A stretch of 64,000 nucleotides of DNA from Sporothrix humicola. Its lineage: Eukaryota > Ascomycota > Sordariomycetes > Ophiostomatales > Ophiostomataceae. Shown in pieces: positions 1 through 11,242 of this stretch. The stretch covers positions 62,001 to 126,000 of the forward strand of contig WNYE01000089.1 in NCBI GenBank assembly GCA_021396245.1, written 5' to 3'. The first letter of the stretch is position 1. Every line of letters begins with the position of its first letter. A program made the position numbers and the translations under genes. A model generated the notes under the pieces. That model saw nothing but the letters and a program-made list of their open reading frames with translations. It had not been told where the DNA came from and did no database searches.

Positions 1-1842
1 GCTGGCGGACTGCTGGTGCTCGGTGTACTCGTGCGAGCAGTCGTCAAACAGCTGCGGGTTGATTTCCATAAACAGCTTCATGGCGTTATAGACCATGCCG
101 TGGATGGTGCGGTTCCAGTGGCCCTTGCTGTTTTCATAAAGCGGCGCAAACATGATGGGCAGGATAATCTCGACGTTGTCGCTGACCAGGTTGCAAAAGT
201 ACTCGTTGTTCCAGAAATACAGGGCGCGCTCGGCGACCTGGAAGTGCGGGCTGGCGACGGACTTGGCGAGCTGGTGGAACAGCGGCTCCTGGACCTTGGC
301 GAACTCGGCCGGGTCCATGACTTCAAAAATGTCTTCGACCTCGTTAAGGAACATGACCTCCTTTGTGCTGTTGACCTTGGGCCAGTACCGCAGCAGGCCG
401 AGCACGACGTCTTCTGTGAGCGAGGCGTCCTTCTCGAGGAACTGCACGATACAGTAGGCCAGCTGCGGGTGGTACATGCTCAAGCTCTTGACCTTGTGCA
501 GCGGCAGCAGGACGCGGGTCAAGAACAGCTTGTGCTCCTCCTTGAGCGGCAGTGCAAAGCCATTAATAATGGAGCCCAGGATTTCGAGCAGCTCGGCGAT
601 GCCGTTGAAGCGCTCGGTCTCGTAGGTGAACTGGAAGAAGACGTTGTTGATGGAGCGTCGGATAAAGGAGCGCAGGTTGAGGAATTTGCCGTAGATGCGG
701 TGCAGCGTCGTCTTCAAAAAGTCGCGCTCGCGCGGGTCTTCCGAGTCGAACAGTTCCAGCAGCTGCAGCACAAAGCTGTGGTCTATGTACGCCTTGGCAA
801 TGTTTGTGTTAAAATCCTGGCTCTCGATGAAGCGCAAAAAGAACTCGTAGACGACCTGGATATGCGGCCAGGCGACCTCCAGCACGGGCTCGTCTTCTTC
901 GGGGTCAAAGGCTTCGCCCTGCGGGTTGACGGGCGGCGGGATGGGGCGGAACAGGTTCTTGGCGAACATTTCGACGACACGCGGGTACATGGGCTCGGTG
1001 ATGACCTGGCGGTTGTTGGCGACGTAGTCGAGCAGCTCGTGCAGGGCCAAACGCTTGATCTCCTTGGACTTCATGTCGGAGCTGGCGTCGTTGAAATCAA
1101 AGATGACATTGCACTGGTCGATCTTCTGCATGAACAGATCCTGGCGGCGGTTGGGAGGGACCTCGTGGAAGCCGGGGAGTTTGTCGAGCTCACGGTGCGA
1201 GGAGATGTCGAAGCGGGAAGAATGCTGGCGTTTTGGAGTGCGCAGGCCCTCGGGGACGTCTTTGGGGGTGGACTGGAGGAGGCGGTCGTAGACGAGCGAC
1301 TTCTGGCCGGCCTTGGGCGGGGCCAGGTCGTGCGGCATGGTCTCGGCGGCGCCGGGAGGAGGAACATGGGGAGCGCTGGGGCTGACAATGACGGTTGGTG
1401 GCAGCTGGCCCAAGCGGCCGGGGGAGTTTGTGCCGGAGCCGGCACCGGCATTACCGGCGCCTTGGGCGCCCTGCTGTCCACTGCCCATGCTGCTAAAGCG
1501 GTCAGGGACGCCGGGGTTGCCCGAGAGGCCACTTAGGGCACCAATGTGCGGTGCTTGGCTAGAGGCATTAGCGGGGCCAGCGCCGCCGACGTGGTCATTG
1601 CCGGCAATGCTGCCGAGGCCGCTGCCGATGGCACCGGTTGAGTTGCCTGGCGGCAGGGGCTTGTTGCGGATGTCGTTGACGGTGGAGGTGGAAGAGGAAG
1701 GGGTGAGGACGGGAGACTGGCCGGCAGAGTCGCGGGCGTTGGAGGACGAGGGCGAGGCGGTGCCGTCTTTGGAGTCCTTGTTCTTCTTGGACGCTTTGTT
1801 GGGGTCCTTGCTTCGCGAAAGCTTTGCGAGTCGAGTTAGCAT
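1..1842 (-). CDS. RTS1: Protein phosphatase 2A regulatory subunit B56 family, 3' end cut by window
   Basis: The reading frame is open from an ATG at 1842 down to base 1 (614 codons) with no stop and no needed intron; the C-terminus lies outside the window. Residues 1 to about 180 are a low-complexity Ser/Pro/Gly/Asn leader. From about residue 190 the sequence follows the B56 HEAT-like fold: a segment containing HRIYGKFLNLRSFIRR lies near residues 381-396, and HWNRTIHGMVYNAMKLF is near the window edge. B56 subunits target PP2A to substrates recognised by short LxxIxE motifs; in yeasts (Rts1, Par1) they act in cell-size control, centromere cohesion and septation. The frame-exact antisense strand is also open for 506 codons, which reflects codon bias and is not a second gene. 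The family assignment is secure; the exact start is less so, since the leader is poorly conserved in this family. Confidence 0.95.
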   Translation of the reverse strand, partial: MLTRLAKLSRSKDPNKASKKNKDSKDGTASPSSSNARDSAGQSPVLTPSSSTSTVNDIRNKPLPPGNSTGAIGSGLGSIAGNDHVGGAGPANASSQAPHIGALSGLSGNPGVPDRFSSMGSGQQGAQGAGNAGAGSGTNSPGRLGQLPPTVIVSPSAPHVPPPGAAETMPHDLAPPKAGQKSLVYDRLLQSTPKDVPEGLRTPKRQHSSRFDISSHRELDKLPGFHEVPPNRRQDLFMQKIDQCNVIFDFNDASSDMKSKEIKRLALHELLDYVANNRQVITEPMYPRVVEMFAKNLFRPIPPPVNPQGEAFDPEEDEPVLEVAWPHIQVVYEFFLRFIESQDFNTNIAKAYIDHSFVLQLLELFDSEDPRERDFLKTTLHRIYGKFLNLRSFIRRSINNVFFQFTYETERFNGIAELLEILGSIINGFALPLKEEHKLFLTRVLLPLHKVKSLSMYHPQLAYCIVQFLEKDASLTEDVVLGLLRYWPKVNSTKEVMFLNEVEDIFEVMDPAEFAKVQEPLFHQLAKSVASPHFQVAERALYFWNNEYFCNLVSDNVEIILPIMFAPLYENSKGHWNRTIHGMVYNAMKLFMEINPQLFDDCSHEYTEHQQSAS

Positions 1843-4282
1843 TGTGAAATAGGGTGTGTTGCGATGTCGTCAAAAAAGAGTGAATCGAGCTAGGGATAGG
1901 GAAGGGTGAGGGTTCTCTCAGGGCTAACGCCGGGCAGAGGAACGAGGGGAAGCAGCGAAGAGGCACAGATTCCGGTAAAAGTCTGGGACAGCGGGGATAT
2001 AGATGGTAGCTGTGATAGGGCAGTGAAGGTCATAAGGCAAGGTCTTGGAGGAGGGTTTGGGGGCAAAGAAGAACCCCTGAAGAATCCAACAGTCGTCGAG
2101 ATGGATTTGGGGTCCAAAGTAACGTCTTGTGCCTAGATACGGGTGGTGGAATATGCAAAAATAGGAGGGCAACGTACCTCGCGCTTAAGCTTCAGTTTGG
2201 AGAACATTTGCATATGTGTGGCCGCGTCGGAACACGGGAAAGGAGGGGAGTATGGAGAGGATGGACGGAAGTGTCGATGGACCGTCAAAGGAAGTCGATT
2301 ATCGAAAGGAGGGATGTCGAGTCGGCTGCTGATGGAGATGGAGATAGGAAGTCGATGTTGACGGCAACAAGGGGTGTTGTGTCTCGGGGAGATGTCAGCC
2401 TGCCAATGGGCTACTCAGAGTCCGATCTCGTCTCGTCGTTGTCTTAATGTCTGTCGTCGTCAAGTCCTCGACTCGAGTCCGAATACAAAAGCACTGTTTT
2501 TGTGGTTTCGTTGTGGTCTTGAGAGTGAGGCTTCGGGACAGCGGTTCGCCCAATTCGCCGCCTTTGGGGGGTGGTGAAAGAGGGGGCTGCGTCGCCCTAA
2601 GGAGAGGGCGAGGGAGTTGCAGGCACAAGGCTCGATGTCGAGCTCGTCTGAACTGAGATTCTCTGGAGCAATCGATGTCTCCTTTCCCGCCAATTGTCGA
2701 TGCTTTCTTCGTAGATTGAGAGTTTTCGTGTCGGTGGCGTCGATTGTGGCGATGTGCTTTCTCGTTTTGGTCTTTTTGGCCTTTTTGGGCCTTTGATGGC
2801 TCTGGCGTGTAGGGAGTATTCGCGTGTTTATTGGGTTTCCGTCTGTGCTTTTCCTGGTTCCCCCTTTTCGTGCTGGCCTTGCTGCTTTGCAAAATCAGAG
2901 GCGGTGCAATGCAATGTCTGCAGAAGTCTTCAAATGGGAGTAACGGGAGGAGGAGGTGATTGAGATAGAGGAGAAGCAAGAGGAAGGCGAGGGGGGGTGT
3001 GGCCTTGTCGCGGAGAGAGGTGTGTGGTGGTTGTTTTGGGAAGGGACTGGTACGAGTGGTCGTCGCTCAGGAGGAAGGAGGTCCTGGGGGAGGGTTGGTT
3101 GCGGGGCCTATGAGAAGAGAGCAGTGGGAAGGCGGTGGGAAAGTGGGCAGAGAACCGCTAAAACGGTGCGAGGCAGGTGCTGGGAGAAGGAGAGAATCAG
3201 TGATGGTGGTGGTCAGTGCACTAGCGATTGGAGAGGCAAGAGGGGAGAGTGACAGAGCGAGCAAGAGCAGGTGAGTGGTGAGTGTGGGCGTGGCTGGGCG
3301 GCTGCCGTTGCTGGTCTGAGCGTTCCTTCCTATTTGCTCTCTTTGCTCTCTTTCCCCTCCTACGGTCCTTCCTCAAGGGACACAGTGTGCGTCGTATTCG
3401 CTTTGTACCGTGGTGGCAGCAGATAGTGGAGTTGGCAGTGGCAGTAGCGTGCTAGGCGTGCTGTAGAAGTACTGTTTGAGTGTCTCGAGTGTGCCTCTAG
3501 TGATTGTGGCTTTCAAGGGATCGATTTTACAAAGAGAAAAAAGAAAACAGTTCAACAGACAGGGAGAAGACGGAGCTCCCCGAAATGCGTTGAAGAAATT
3601 CAGGAAACTCAAAAAAGAAACGAAAATCGAAAACAGAAACTTCCGAAAAAGATGAGACGAAACAGGGCCCCCCGAAAGGATGCGACGCAGTGAAGCGAAA
3701 AAAAGGTGAAATGAGCAAGTAAATGAAGCAAAAAGGCAGAGAGGCTGAGCTGAGAAATTCGACAACGGCAAGCAAGGATGTTAGAGGCAGATGATCAGGG
3801 CGCACCGTGTGTAGAGGGCAGCACACAGTGCCCAGCCGTTGCCGTTGCCCGGCCCTATCAGTCAAGTTGGAGTGTGGATTGCAGTGCAAATTGCAGTGTG
3901 TCGAATTTAATGTCACGTGGAGATATCAGCATTCCAGACGTCGTTGTGAGGTCATGGTACGGACTCTCGTTGTATTCAATCTGTTTATGCTCTGTATTGC
4001 ATTGCATTTATTGCATTTCTATTTTAAACAAAATATATCCTATTTTTGTGCCCCGTTTCTATTACAGCCCAATATGCTTTAATAAATCCCAGTAAAAAGA
4101 AAACAATCCAAAAGAAAATCCAAAAGAAAAAAATCGCCGTCGTTGGTCGTCGTCGTCTATAATGCCGTCTATGTCGGTTCTATGTCGTCCAGATATATCG
4201 TCCAGATATGTCGTCTGGATTTCTGTATTTGTCCATTAAATTATGTCGTCTTTGTAAATTGTATTTTCAACGCTCCCCATCC
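1843..4282. other. Intergenic: B56 upstream region and mannitol dehydrogenase 3' flank
   Basis: No protein-like reading frame is seen on either strand. The part next to the B56 gene, read on the minus strand, is rich in C and T, as expected for a long fungal leader and promoter. A good donor-like sequence (minus strand, starting at 2177) could mark an intron in the leader, but no matching branch site and acceptor were found. Around 4130-4245, in the 3' flank of the mannitol dehydrogenase gene, short imperfect repeats of a GTCGTC/CAGATAT type occur. Confidence 0.6.
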
Positions 4283-5812
4283 TTAGTCAAGGTACTTGGG
4301 CAGGGTCTTGAGGATGCCGTCCTTGGCAATCAGACCCAGAGCCGTCGTCAGCTCGTTGACGAAGCGCTCGTCGTTGCGCAGATCGTCACCGAACAGCGTG
4401 CCGATGCTGAGCAGGGCACGCGGGTCGGTGCCGCCCTCCGTGGCCTTGGCCTGCAGTTCCTCGCGCATCGGGTCGTCGATCTCGAACTTGTTGCCCTTGT
4501 CATCGACACCGTTCACATAGTGGAACCAGGAGGCGGCGACAAAGCACAGCCGGCGGAAGGGGGCCGTGACCCAGATAGCCTCGGCAATCGAGGGCATGAT
4601 GAACTTGGGGATCTTGCCGGAGCCGCCCAGGCAGATACGCGGCAGCTGGTCCATGATGGTGGGGTTCTCGAAGCGCTCGATGAGCGTGCGGCAGTAGGCG
4701 TCAATGTCGACGCCCTCGATCGCGGGCAGCAGCGGCTTGACCTCCTGCTGCATCATCTGCCAGACAAAGTTGTGGAAGTCGGGGTGGTTCATGACCTCGT
4801 GCACGTACTGGAAGCCGGCGAGCTGGCCAGGGTAGCCAATGGCCGAGTGGCTGCCGTTGAGCAGGCGCAGCTTGTGCTTCTCAAACTGCTCGACGTCCAG
4901 CACGTCCTTGACGACCTGGATGCCGACCTTTTCAAAGGGCGGGCGGCCGTCGCTGAACCGGTCCTCAATGACCCACTGCATAAACGGCTCAGTCACAACC
5001 GGCCAGGCATCCTCGATGCCAAACTGCTCAGCCAGAGCAACCTTGTCGGCGGGGGCGGTCTGCGGCGTAATGCGGTCGACCATGGAGTTGGGGAAGGCGA
5101 CGTGCTCCGCGATCCAGGTGGCAACCGCCTCGTCGCCGCGCAGGCGCGCAAACGTCTCGAGCATGGAGCGTGTGATGCTGCCGTTGCGGTGCATGTTGTC
5201 GCAGGACAGGACAGTAAACGGCTTGAGGCCGGCAGCGCGCCGCTTTGCCAGTGCTGCGTACAGGAAACCGAACGTGGTAATAGGCTCGTCCGCGTGGGCC
5301 GGGTCGAGGTCGTACTGGATCGACGGGTCGTCGCTCTGCAGCTCGTGGGTGTGCTCGTTGTAGTAGTAGCCGCTCTCGGTGATGGTGAGCGAGACAATGT
5401 GCGTGTCCGGGTGGGCCATCTTGTCAATGACGGCCTGGCGGTCGTCGGGGGCAAACAGGAAGCCCTGGATGCTGCCGATAACATGGGCAGTGCTGCCCTT
5501 GGCAGACCGCTCAACGACCGTGTACAGGTGGTCCTGGCCGCCCAGGGCGTCCCGCATGGCGGTATCGTAGCGCTGCAGGCCAACACCGCAGATGGCGTAG
5601 TCGGCGAGGCCGTGCTTCTGCATCAGCTCGTTCATGTAGTAGGCAAAGTGTGCACGGTGGAAGCCGCCGACGCCAATGTGGACAATGCCCTGCCGGACGC
5701 TGTCGCCGCGTGTGTAGGTGGGCACCGACAGGGGAAGTGCGCCGCCGGGCGCCGCCGCCGCAGCCTCGGCCAGGCGCGGCAGATTTGCGTCGCTGAGCTT
5801 GAGAGGGGCCAT
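4283..5812 (-). CDS. Mannitol 2-dehydrogenase (NAD-dependent, long-chain polyol dehydrogenase family)
   Basis: A single-exon frame of 509 residues. It interconverts D-mannitol and D-fructose (EC 1.1.1.67) in the cytosol, part of fungal mannitol metabolism. The N-terminal Rossmann fold carries GVGGFHRAH at residues 47-55. The C-terminal domain has the catalytic signature of this family, K-x4-N-x2-H, at Lys314, Asn319 and His322 (KLRLLNGSH). Length is close to the roughly 500 residues usual for the family. The start at 5812 places the Rossmann glycine motif at the usual distance from the N-terminus. The closest alternatives are other members of the same family (fructuronate or altronate oxidoreductases), but fungal single-copy enzymes of this length are normally mannitol 2-dehydrogenases. 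The upstream neighbour is divergent (Tfc1 gene), separated by about 2 kb. Confidence 0.95.
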   Translation of the reverse strand: MAPLKLSDANLPRLAEAAAAAPGGALPLSVPTYTRGDSVRQGIVHIGVGGFHRAHFAYYMNELMQKHGLADYAICGVGLQRYDTAMRDALGGQDHLYTVVERSAKGSTAHVIGSIQGFLFAPDDRQAVIDKMAHPDTHIVSLTITESGYYYNEHTHELQSDDPSIQYDLDPAHADEPITTFGFLYAALAKRRAAGLKPFTVLSCDNMHRNGSITRSMLETFARLRGDEAVATWIAEHVAFPNSMVDRITPQTAPADKVALAEQFGIEDAWPVVTEPFMQWVIEDRFSDGRPPFEKVGIQVVKDVLDVEQFEKHKLRLLNGSHSAIGYPGQLAGFQYVHEVMNHPDFHNFVWQMMQQEVKPLLPAIEGVDIDAYCRTLIERFENPTIMDQLPRICLGGSGKIPKFIMPSIAEAIWVTAPFRRLCFVAASWFHYVNGVDDKGNKFEIDDPMREELQAKATEGGTDPRALLSIGTLFGDDLRNDERFVNELTTALGLIAKDGILKTLPKYLD

Positions 5813-7829
5813 GTCGAAGTGGGATGTGAGATAATGGCGATAAGGCGAGAAAGGTGGAGGGGATGAGAGTAGGCGTGGGAGAGACGGAGGAGAGGAGGAA
5901 GATAGAGAAGGAGAGAGAAGTTTTCGAAGATGAGAGGACCAGAGAACTCCGTAGGGTGTCCAGACACAAAATAAATACTCCCAAACGACGGTGAGAGCTT
6001 TTTTTTATTTTATGTTTCTTTTTATGGTTGTGTGGTGTGGGATTTCGGACAGAGACTGGGGATTGGGATTGTCGGTCAGGTGAACAGATTCCCCCCACGT
6101 TTATTATAAAAAAGGAAAGAGCAAAGAGGACAAGACGACAAAAAAGAAATGACAAGAGAAAGGGAAATGACAGAAAAAAAAAATGTGAAAGGGACAGGAA
6201 TGAGGAAAGAGGGTTAAAATAAAAGGAGCAGGGCCAGCCGACCCGACAAGCTAGAAGGACCTACTGGGCTAGAAGCTCTTACGTTCTTTGGCTCTTTCCC
6301 CCAGCTTATGCCTGCCGAGCCGAGCTGCATTGCATGTAAGATACTCAGTAACACCCAATTCCCTCGTCACGTGGAGTAAAATCGCTGCAAAAGGGAGCAA
6401 AAAGAGGCAGATGCATATGACAGAACCGTCGTAAAAATCGGTGAAAATCATGAAAAGTGGCAGGGGCGAACGAGGGCGAACAGGTACACAGGCTACGCGG
6501 AGGAAGCGACGAACGAGAAGGGCTCCATGAGGGAAACTACGGACGATTTTGCGCGGAACGGTGTGTAGATGTGGGTCCCTTCCTGTCTCGCCTTCAGTCT
6601 GCCTGCTTTTTTTCACGCCCTATTTTGGTTGCTTTCGCACTACGAGCGCTCCGCCGCAAATCCGTCTGCTCAGATGTCTATTCTTATCTGGCCCAGACCT
6701 CAACAAAGATCCAGTCCGTCTGCCGGTTCTTAGGCTCGTTAGGGTCCCAGGACCTGCACAGAGCCTGATCTTCCCTGTCTTTTGTGGTCTCGCGCGGACC
6801 TCCCCCTTTCTGCTCCACCGACTGTCGGTCTCGACTCCGGTCCAGTCAGATCTCGATTTTTCGCAAGAGCTCGTTTGGGTATTGTTGCTTTATTCGCTGT
6901 TTCTCTTTCGGCGGATCTCCGTTCTTGTGCATCTCGCTCCTCTTCTTCTGTCCAGCTAGGTCGATGGAGAAAATCTGTTGAGCTGTTGCTCCCCCTGTCA
7001 AGCTTTGAGCTCAAGGCGCCGTCCTGTCCGTGTGACTGCCGTTTTCGGACATCCCGGTGCTGCAAGAGGTCACTTGCACAAGCAAAGATGGAGAGAAAAA
7101 AAAGGGGAAGGAGGGAGAAAGAAAGGCCTCCCCCACGCTTTCCACCGCCAAAAGGAAAGAGCTCAATGATATTTGAAATAGTCAACAATTGGCCTATGTC
7201 GTGCTTTGTACTTTTGTCTGACAGGCACCGGCCCGTGAGGAACAAGGGAGCGTCAGGCACAAAAAAGAAGAGTCGAAGCCGTTGCGAACTAAAATCGCCT
7301 TCAAGTTGACGAAAAAAATGGACTACAAAATCCATCGAAGTTTGCCTCCAAAATCGCCTCCAAACTTGTAACTAATCAGACCAATTGACGAGCCATTCTC
7401 ACTCGGCCGAGTCTGGAGGGGCAGCCAGACACATCGTTGTATCACCTTGTATTTGTGTGTCGAAACCTCTAATCAGAAAAAGAAGTGTCGTCCAACTGCC
7501 GTCAGTCTCACCGAGGTGACGCTCACCGTGTGCCGTGTGTCACAATTGGCACTTCGGAGCCCCGAATCTGAACGCAGAATTTACAAAAAAAAAAAATAGT
7601 CTGATCATTTTGTTTGATTTCTAAGAGTATCTGCATCGGTTAGAAACTGTTTCAAATTGCATCTTTCAATAAAATTTGGGAGACGATGAAAATGTCGATG
7701 TTGGTCACGTGATATGGCCTAGAAGGCACTTGCCTGTTACACCCACTCAACGCGTCTACGACAAGACGCGAACAACACCAGATGTGAATTTTTATCATCG
7801 AATTTCAGACAGTCCATGGCACGACGACG
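5813..7829. other. Intergenic: divergent promoter region between mannitol dehydrogenase and Tfc1 genes
   Basis: About 2 kb holding the 5' regions of two divergently read genes. Only short, low-complexity frames occur. A CACGTG box is present at about 7687, roughly 140 bp before the Tfc1 start, and a short poly-A run near 7585. No RNA gene was recognised. Confidence 0.6.
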
Positions 7830-9997
7830 ATGGACGATGACGTCGAAATGGGCATTGGCGCGGCAAGTGCTGCAGCCACACCCGCAAAGACCACAGCGCC
7901 CGTGCTGCCCATCCCACAACGATACTTGGCGGCCGTTGAGCATCCCGCGTTTCTCACGAGTCTGCAGCGTGGCATCGACAGTTTTGCCGGCCGAGCAGAC
8001 TATGCCGACATTGTGCAGCCGTCGGGGCCGCAGTCGTCCACGGCCGTCTTTTTGAGACCCGAGGACCCGGCGTCGAGCGGGCTGTCGTCACACTGCGCAT
8101 CCAGCCACAACTTGGTGGTGGCTGTCCATGTCCCAAAACGGACGGGCATGCGGCGCAAACGCGGCACCAACGACACATGGGAGCATGCTCCGGAGGCAAG
8201 GAACAGTGACGCGTCCTCTGGTGACTGCCCACCCGGCGACAGAATGCCCGAACGCGATGCACGGCGGTTACGAAAACGATTACAGGAAACGGCCGGACGG
8301 TATCGCACTGAAGTTATCGGCATTTCCAAGCACAGTCACCGGTACCGCGGTGTCATGGACTTCCAACAGTCAACGCACGACTCGGACTTTATGACCAAGT
8401 TTACCGAGACGGTTTTGCCGGGAGAGTGTAAGTGACCTACCCTTTTCCAGCCTTTACGATTTGTTACTCACGAATCCTAGTATCCAAACTGCGCAACTTT
8501 TCGTTGACGCCGGGAGTATCAAAGGCCCCAGGTGTTGATTTGCCGCCGCCGCCCTTTTTCACGTCACAGTCGCTGCCGTTCCCCTACTCGTACACGCAGA
8601 ACCCTTTTGTGCGCGAGGTCGTGTCGGGCCAAGACGGCGCTGTCCGCCTTGTCAACTCGACGGCCGCCACGCCAGTCGCCGGCTATCTGTTGTCCTTTGA
8701 CAGCGAAGTTGTGCCGACCACACCACCACCAGGACTGGCGCCCATAGTCGGCCGCCGGCGGCAGGCGATTTTGGACGCAATGCGGCAAGCCCTGCAAGAA
8801 AGGCCCGTGTGGACGCGCCGCGCGCTTATCAACCACTTGAGCGCCGAAATGCGGCTGCCTTTTACCGAAAACCGCCTCAAGCAGTACTTTGCCCACTGCT
8901 GCTACCAGTTCAAGGGCGGGCCGTGGCGCGATACGCTCGTTCGCTACGGTGTCGACCCGCGCACGGATCCGTCGTTTGGGCAGTACCAGACGCTCCTGTT
9001 CAAGCTGCATAGGCAAGACTATGAGCGCAAAGACGGGAGCTTTTGGCACAGTCTTGTGGTCGACGATGAAGATGGAGAACCAGATGGAGGCCCAGCGGGG
9101 GGTGAAGGAGGCGACCGGTTTACACAGGGCGGCATAAAAATAGTCAAGCACGTCGCAACGCCGCTCACGTTGGAGATTGCACCCGCCGGCGAACCGACCT
9201 GGGGCAGCGACGTGCCCGTGGCCCAGCGAAAAGACACACACATCTTTGACGGCAGCAACTATTGCGACGATGGCAAGATTTGGCAGGTCTGCGACCTCCA
9301 CGACCCTGTCCTCCGCAAACTGCTGCAAGAAGCGCCGCCACGGCCGACGTGCGAGCGTATGGGGTCTGGTTGGTACCACCAGGGCACCTGGGCGCAGGCC
9401 CGGGCCATTATGAAGATCCGACTCCTGGCCATTCGCTTTGGGCGCCTCGTCGACGACGCCCGCTTCGAGCCCACACTGGCCGTGCCGCCCCAGACACCAA
9501 AACTCACCATTGTGCGCAACATCAAGATTCCCGTGCCCAACCTGGAGCTGACACCCGAGGAAACCGCCGTGATTGCGCAGCGTGTGTTCCACGGGCGGCC
9601 CAAAAAGCGTGCTCGTCACCGCGGCGTGACGTCAATGACAATGCCCATATTTACAGAAAGGCGCGGCGATCCAGCAGCGGACGAGGCGGGCGGAGGAAGG
9701 CAAGGCACGACAGAAAAAGATACCACACAAGCAGACGGCGGCGACGGGGGTGAAGATGATGAAGAAGACGACGACGTCGCGGACATTGAAGATCTGGGCG
9801 ACGATGACGAAGCGGAGGAGGACGGAGACGACAACGATGGCGATGGGGACGACGACGACGATGCAGACGAAGATGGAGATGAAGAGGACGAAGACGAAGA
9901 GGACGAAGAAGAGGATGAAGACGGCGACATGGCTGACAGAATCGCGATTAAGGAAGAGATCCTGGACGACATGGACCAGACTGGCCTGGGTGTCTAG
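7830..9997 (+). CDS. TFC1: Transcription factor IIIC subunit 5 (Tfc1/Sfc1, tau95-like)
   Basis: Two exons, 7830-8427 and 8481-9997, joined across a 53-nt intron with a GTAAGT donor and CTAG acceptor (phase 1), give 704 residues. TFIIIC binds the internal A and B boxes of tRNA genes and recruits TFIIIB for RNA polymerase III; this subunit belongs to the tau-A lobe. The N-terminal half (about 25-290) matches the dimerisation region, and the DNA-binding region contains GVDPRTDPSFGQYQTLLF at residues 356-373, typical of the TFIIIC subunit 5 domain. From about residue 610 to 695 the chain is an almost unbroken Asp/Glu tract, an acidic tail known in this family. An out-of-frame ATG lies 14 nt upstream of the chosen start. 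The family is clear; the only doubt is the exact N-terminus. Confidence 0.93.
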
Positions 9998-11242
9998 AGC
10001 GCATACTGGTAGTCGCTCGGTCACAGTACATCAATGTCACTCGCTTTTATCTTATTGTAGTTTCGTCACTTGATACCAATTTTATATTGAATTTTTTTAC
10101 AAGTTTTTGTATGTATTTTTATTTTTATTTTTACTTCTTGATTTTATCTTGAAAAATGTGTCTTACTTAGATAAAACAGTTGTCTTCAAAGGCACTTATC
10201 AACAATCTTATCTTTCAAGAGAGAAAATCTTTATCCAGTTGATCTGCATATTGAGCAATATTCGCGTTTCGTATCGTCTTCAGTGTGCTCTTTCCCATTT
10301 TGTTCATTTCCTCGGTCTTGTTACTTCTCACCTGACTGTCGTCTTGTGATACAACCCATTCTCACCATCGCTCTTTCCCGCTCATCACCACCTTCCCCGT
10401 TTCTAGCCACATACGATCGTACTTTCCACTACATCAACATTGTAAAAAGTCTTTCTTTCCTTTTCTGCACAACCCTGGCTCCTTCCCATCTGACGCCATT
10501 CACATCTTCCGAGTCCGGCCGCATAAATATATTTTCTCTCCCCTTTTCCTGTTCTTTTCATTCTCTTCCTTGTCTTTTCCCCTCTCTTCCATCTTCCGTG
10601 CAATCTTTCTCAGCCAAAATCACACCAAAATCACACCAAAACCACCCCAAACACACTCAGACCAACACGAAAATCCACTAACACCGCCGCAAGCCGGCGC
10701 CCTATCAATATCTGTTACCCCTTTTTTACGTCACCAAAAGGACCAATACCACTGGACAGTTGAACAATTGGAGACAATCGGTGGCATTTGGGGACAATCT
10801 GCAGGCATTCGCACCACGAGACGGGCGTCTTGGCGCTAAGCCGAACGCAAAAAGGGAAGGCAGAAAGGAAGGTGCCCACAAAGGCACTTACACGGCATTT
10901 TCCTTTTCCTCTTTTCGACGTCGCCCTTGAATGTTGCCCTCGCCTTTGCCTTTTCTTCGTCCACCTCATCGCCATCCCTTTGATATTTAAACTCTTCGAC
11001 ATCCGTCTTCATCTATCGTCAGAATTCGTCAGAATTTACTTTTGCTTCTTTCTCTCGTTATTTTACTCGATAACTTTCCCGTCTCGCTACATTCGTTTAT
11101 CGTCGCTCAGTTTGATCTCACCGAGACATCTCACCTTATTTTATCGCTTCGATATACCCCTGCGTTCTTTACTTCATCAGCATCAACCACTCTGCCATCT
11201 CTTTCACCATTCTTTTTACCACATCTTCACACCACCGCCACG
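9998..11242. other. Intergenic: Tfc1 3' flank and asparaginase promoter/leader
   Basis: The first part (to about 10250) is AT-rich 3' flank. From about 10300 to the asparaginase start the plus strand is strongly C/T-rich, as in long fungal leaders. The asparaginase frame is open upstream to 11042 but has no ATG there, so it gives no support for a longer protein. Confidence 0.6.

Noticed and set aside
16..1536. Open frame of 506 codons on the plus strand opposite the B56 gene
   Set aside because: It is the exact antisense frame of a strongly conserved B56 protein. The lack of stops follows from C/G-ending codons on the coding strand; the antisense product has no recognisable fold.
1843..2177. 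Intron in the B56 leader with donor at 2177 (minus strand)
   Set aside because: The donor is good, but no convincing branch site plus acceptor pair was found before the start codon.
4208..5866. Open frame of 552 codons opposite mannitol 2-dehydrogenase
   Set aside because: Antisense shadow of a conserved enzyme, slightly longer than the enzyme itself; no domain seen.
11042..11242. Upstream extension of the asparaginase frame that looks like a hydrophobic leader
   Set aside because: The frame is open but contains no ATG before 11243, and the hydrophobic look comes from a C/T-rich leader.
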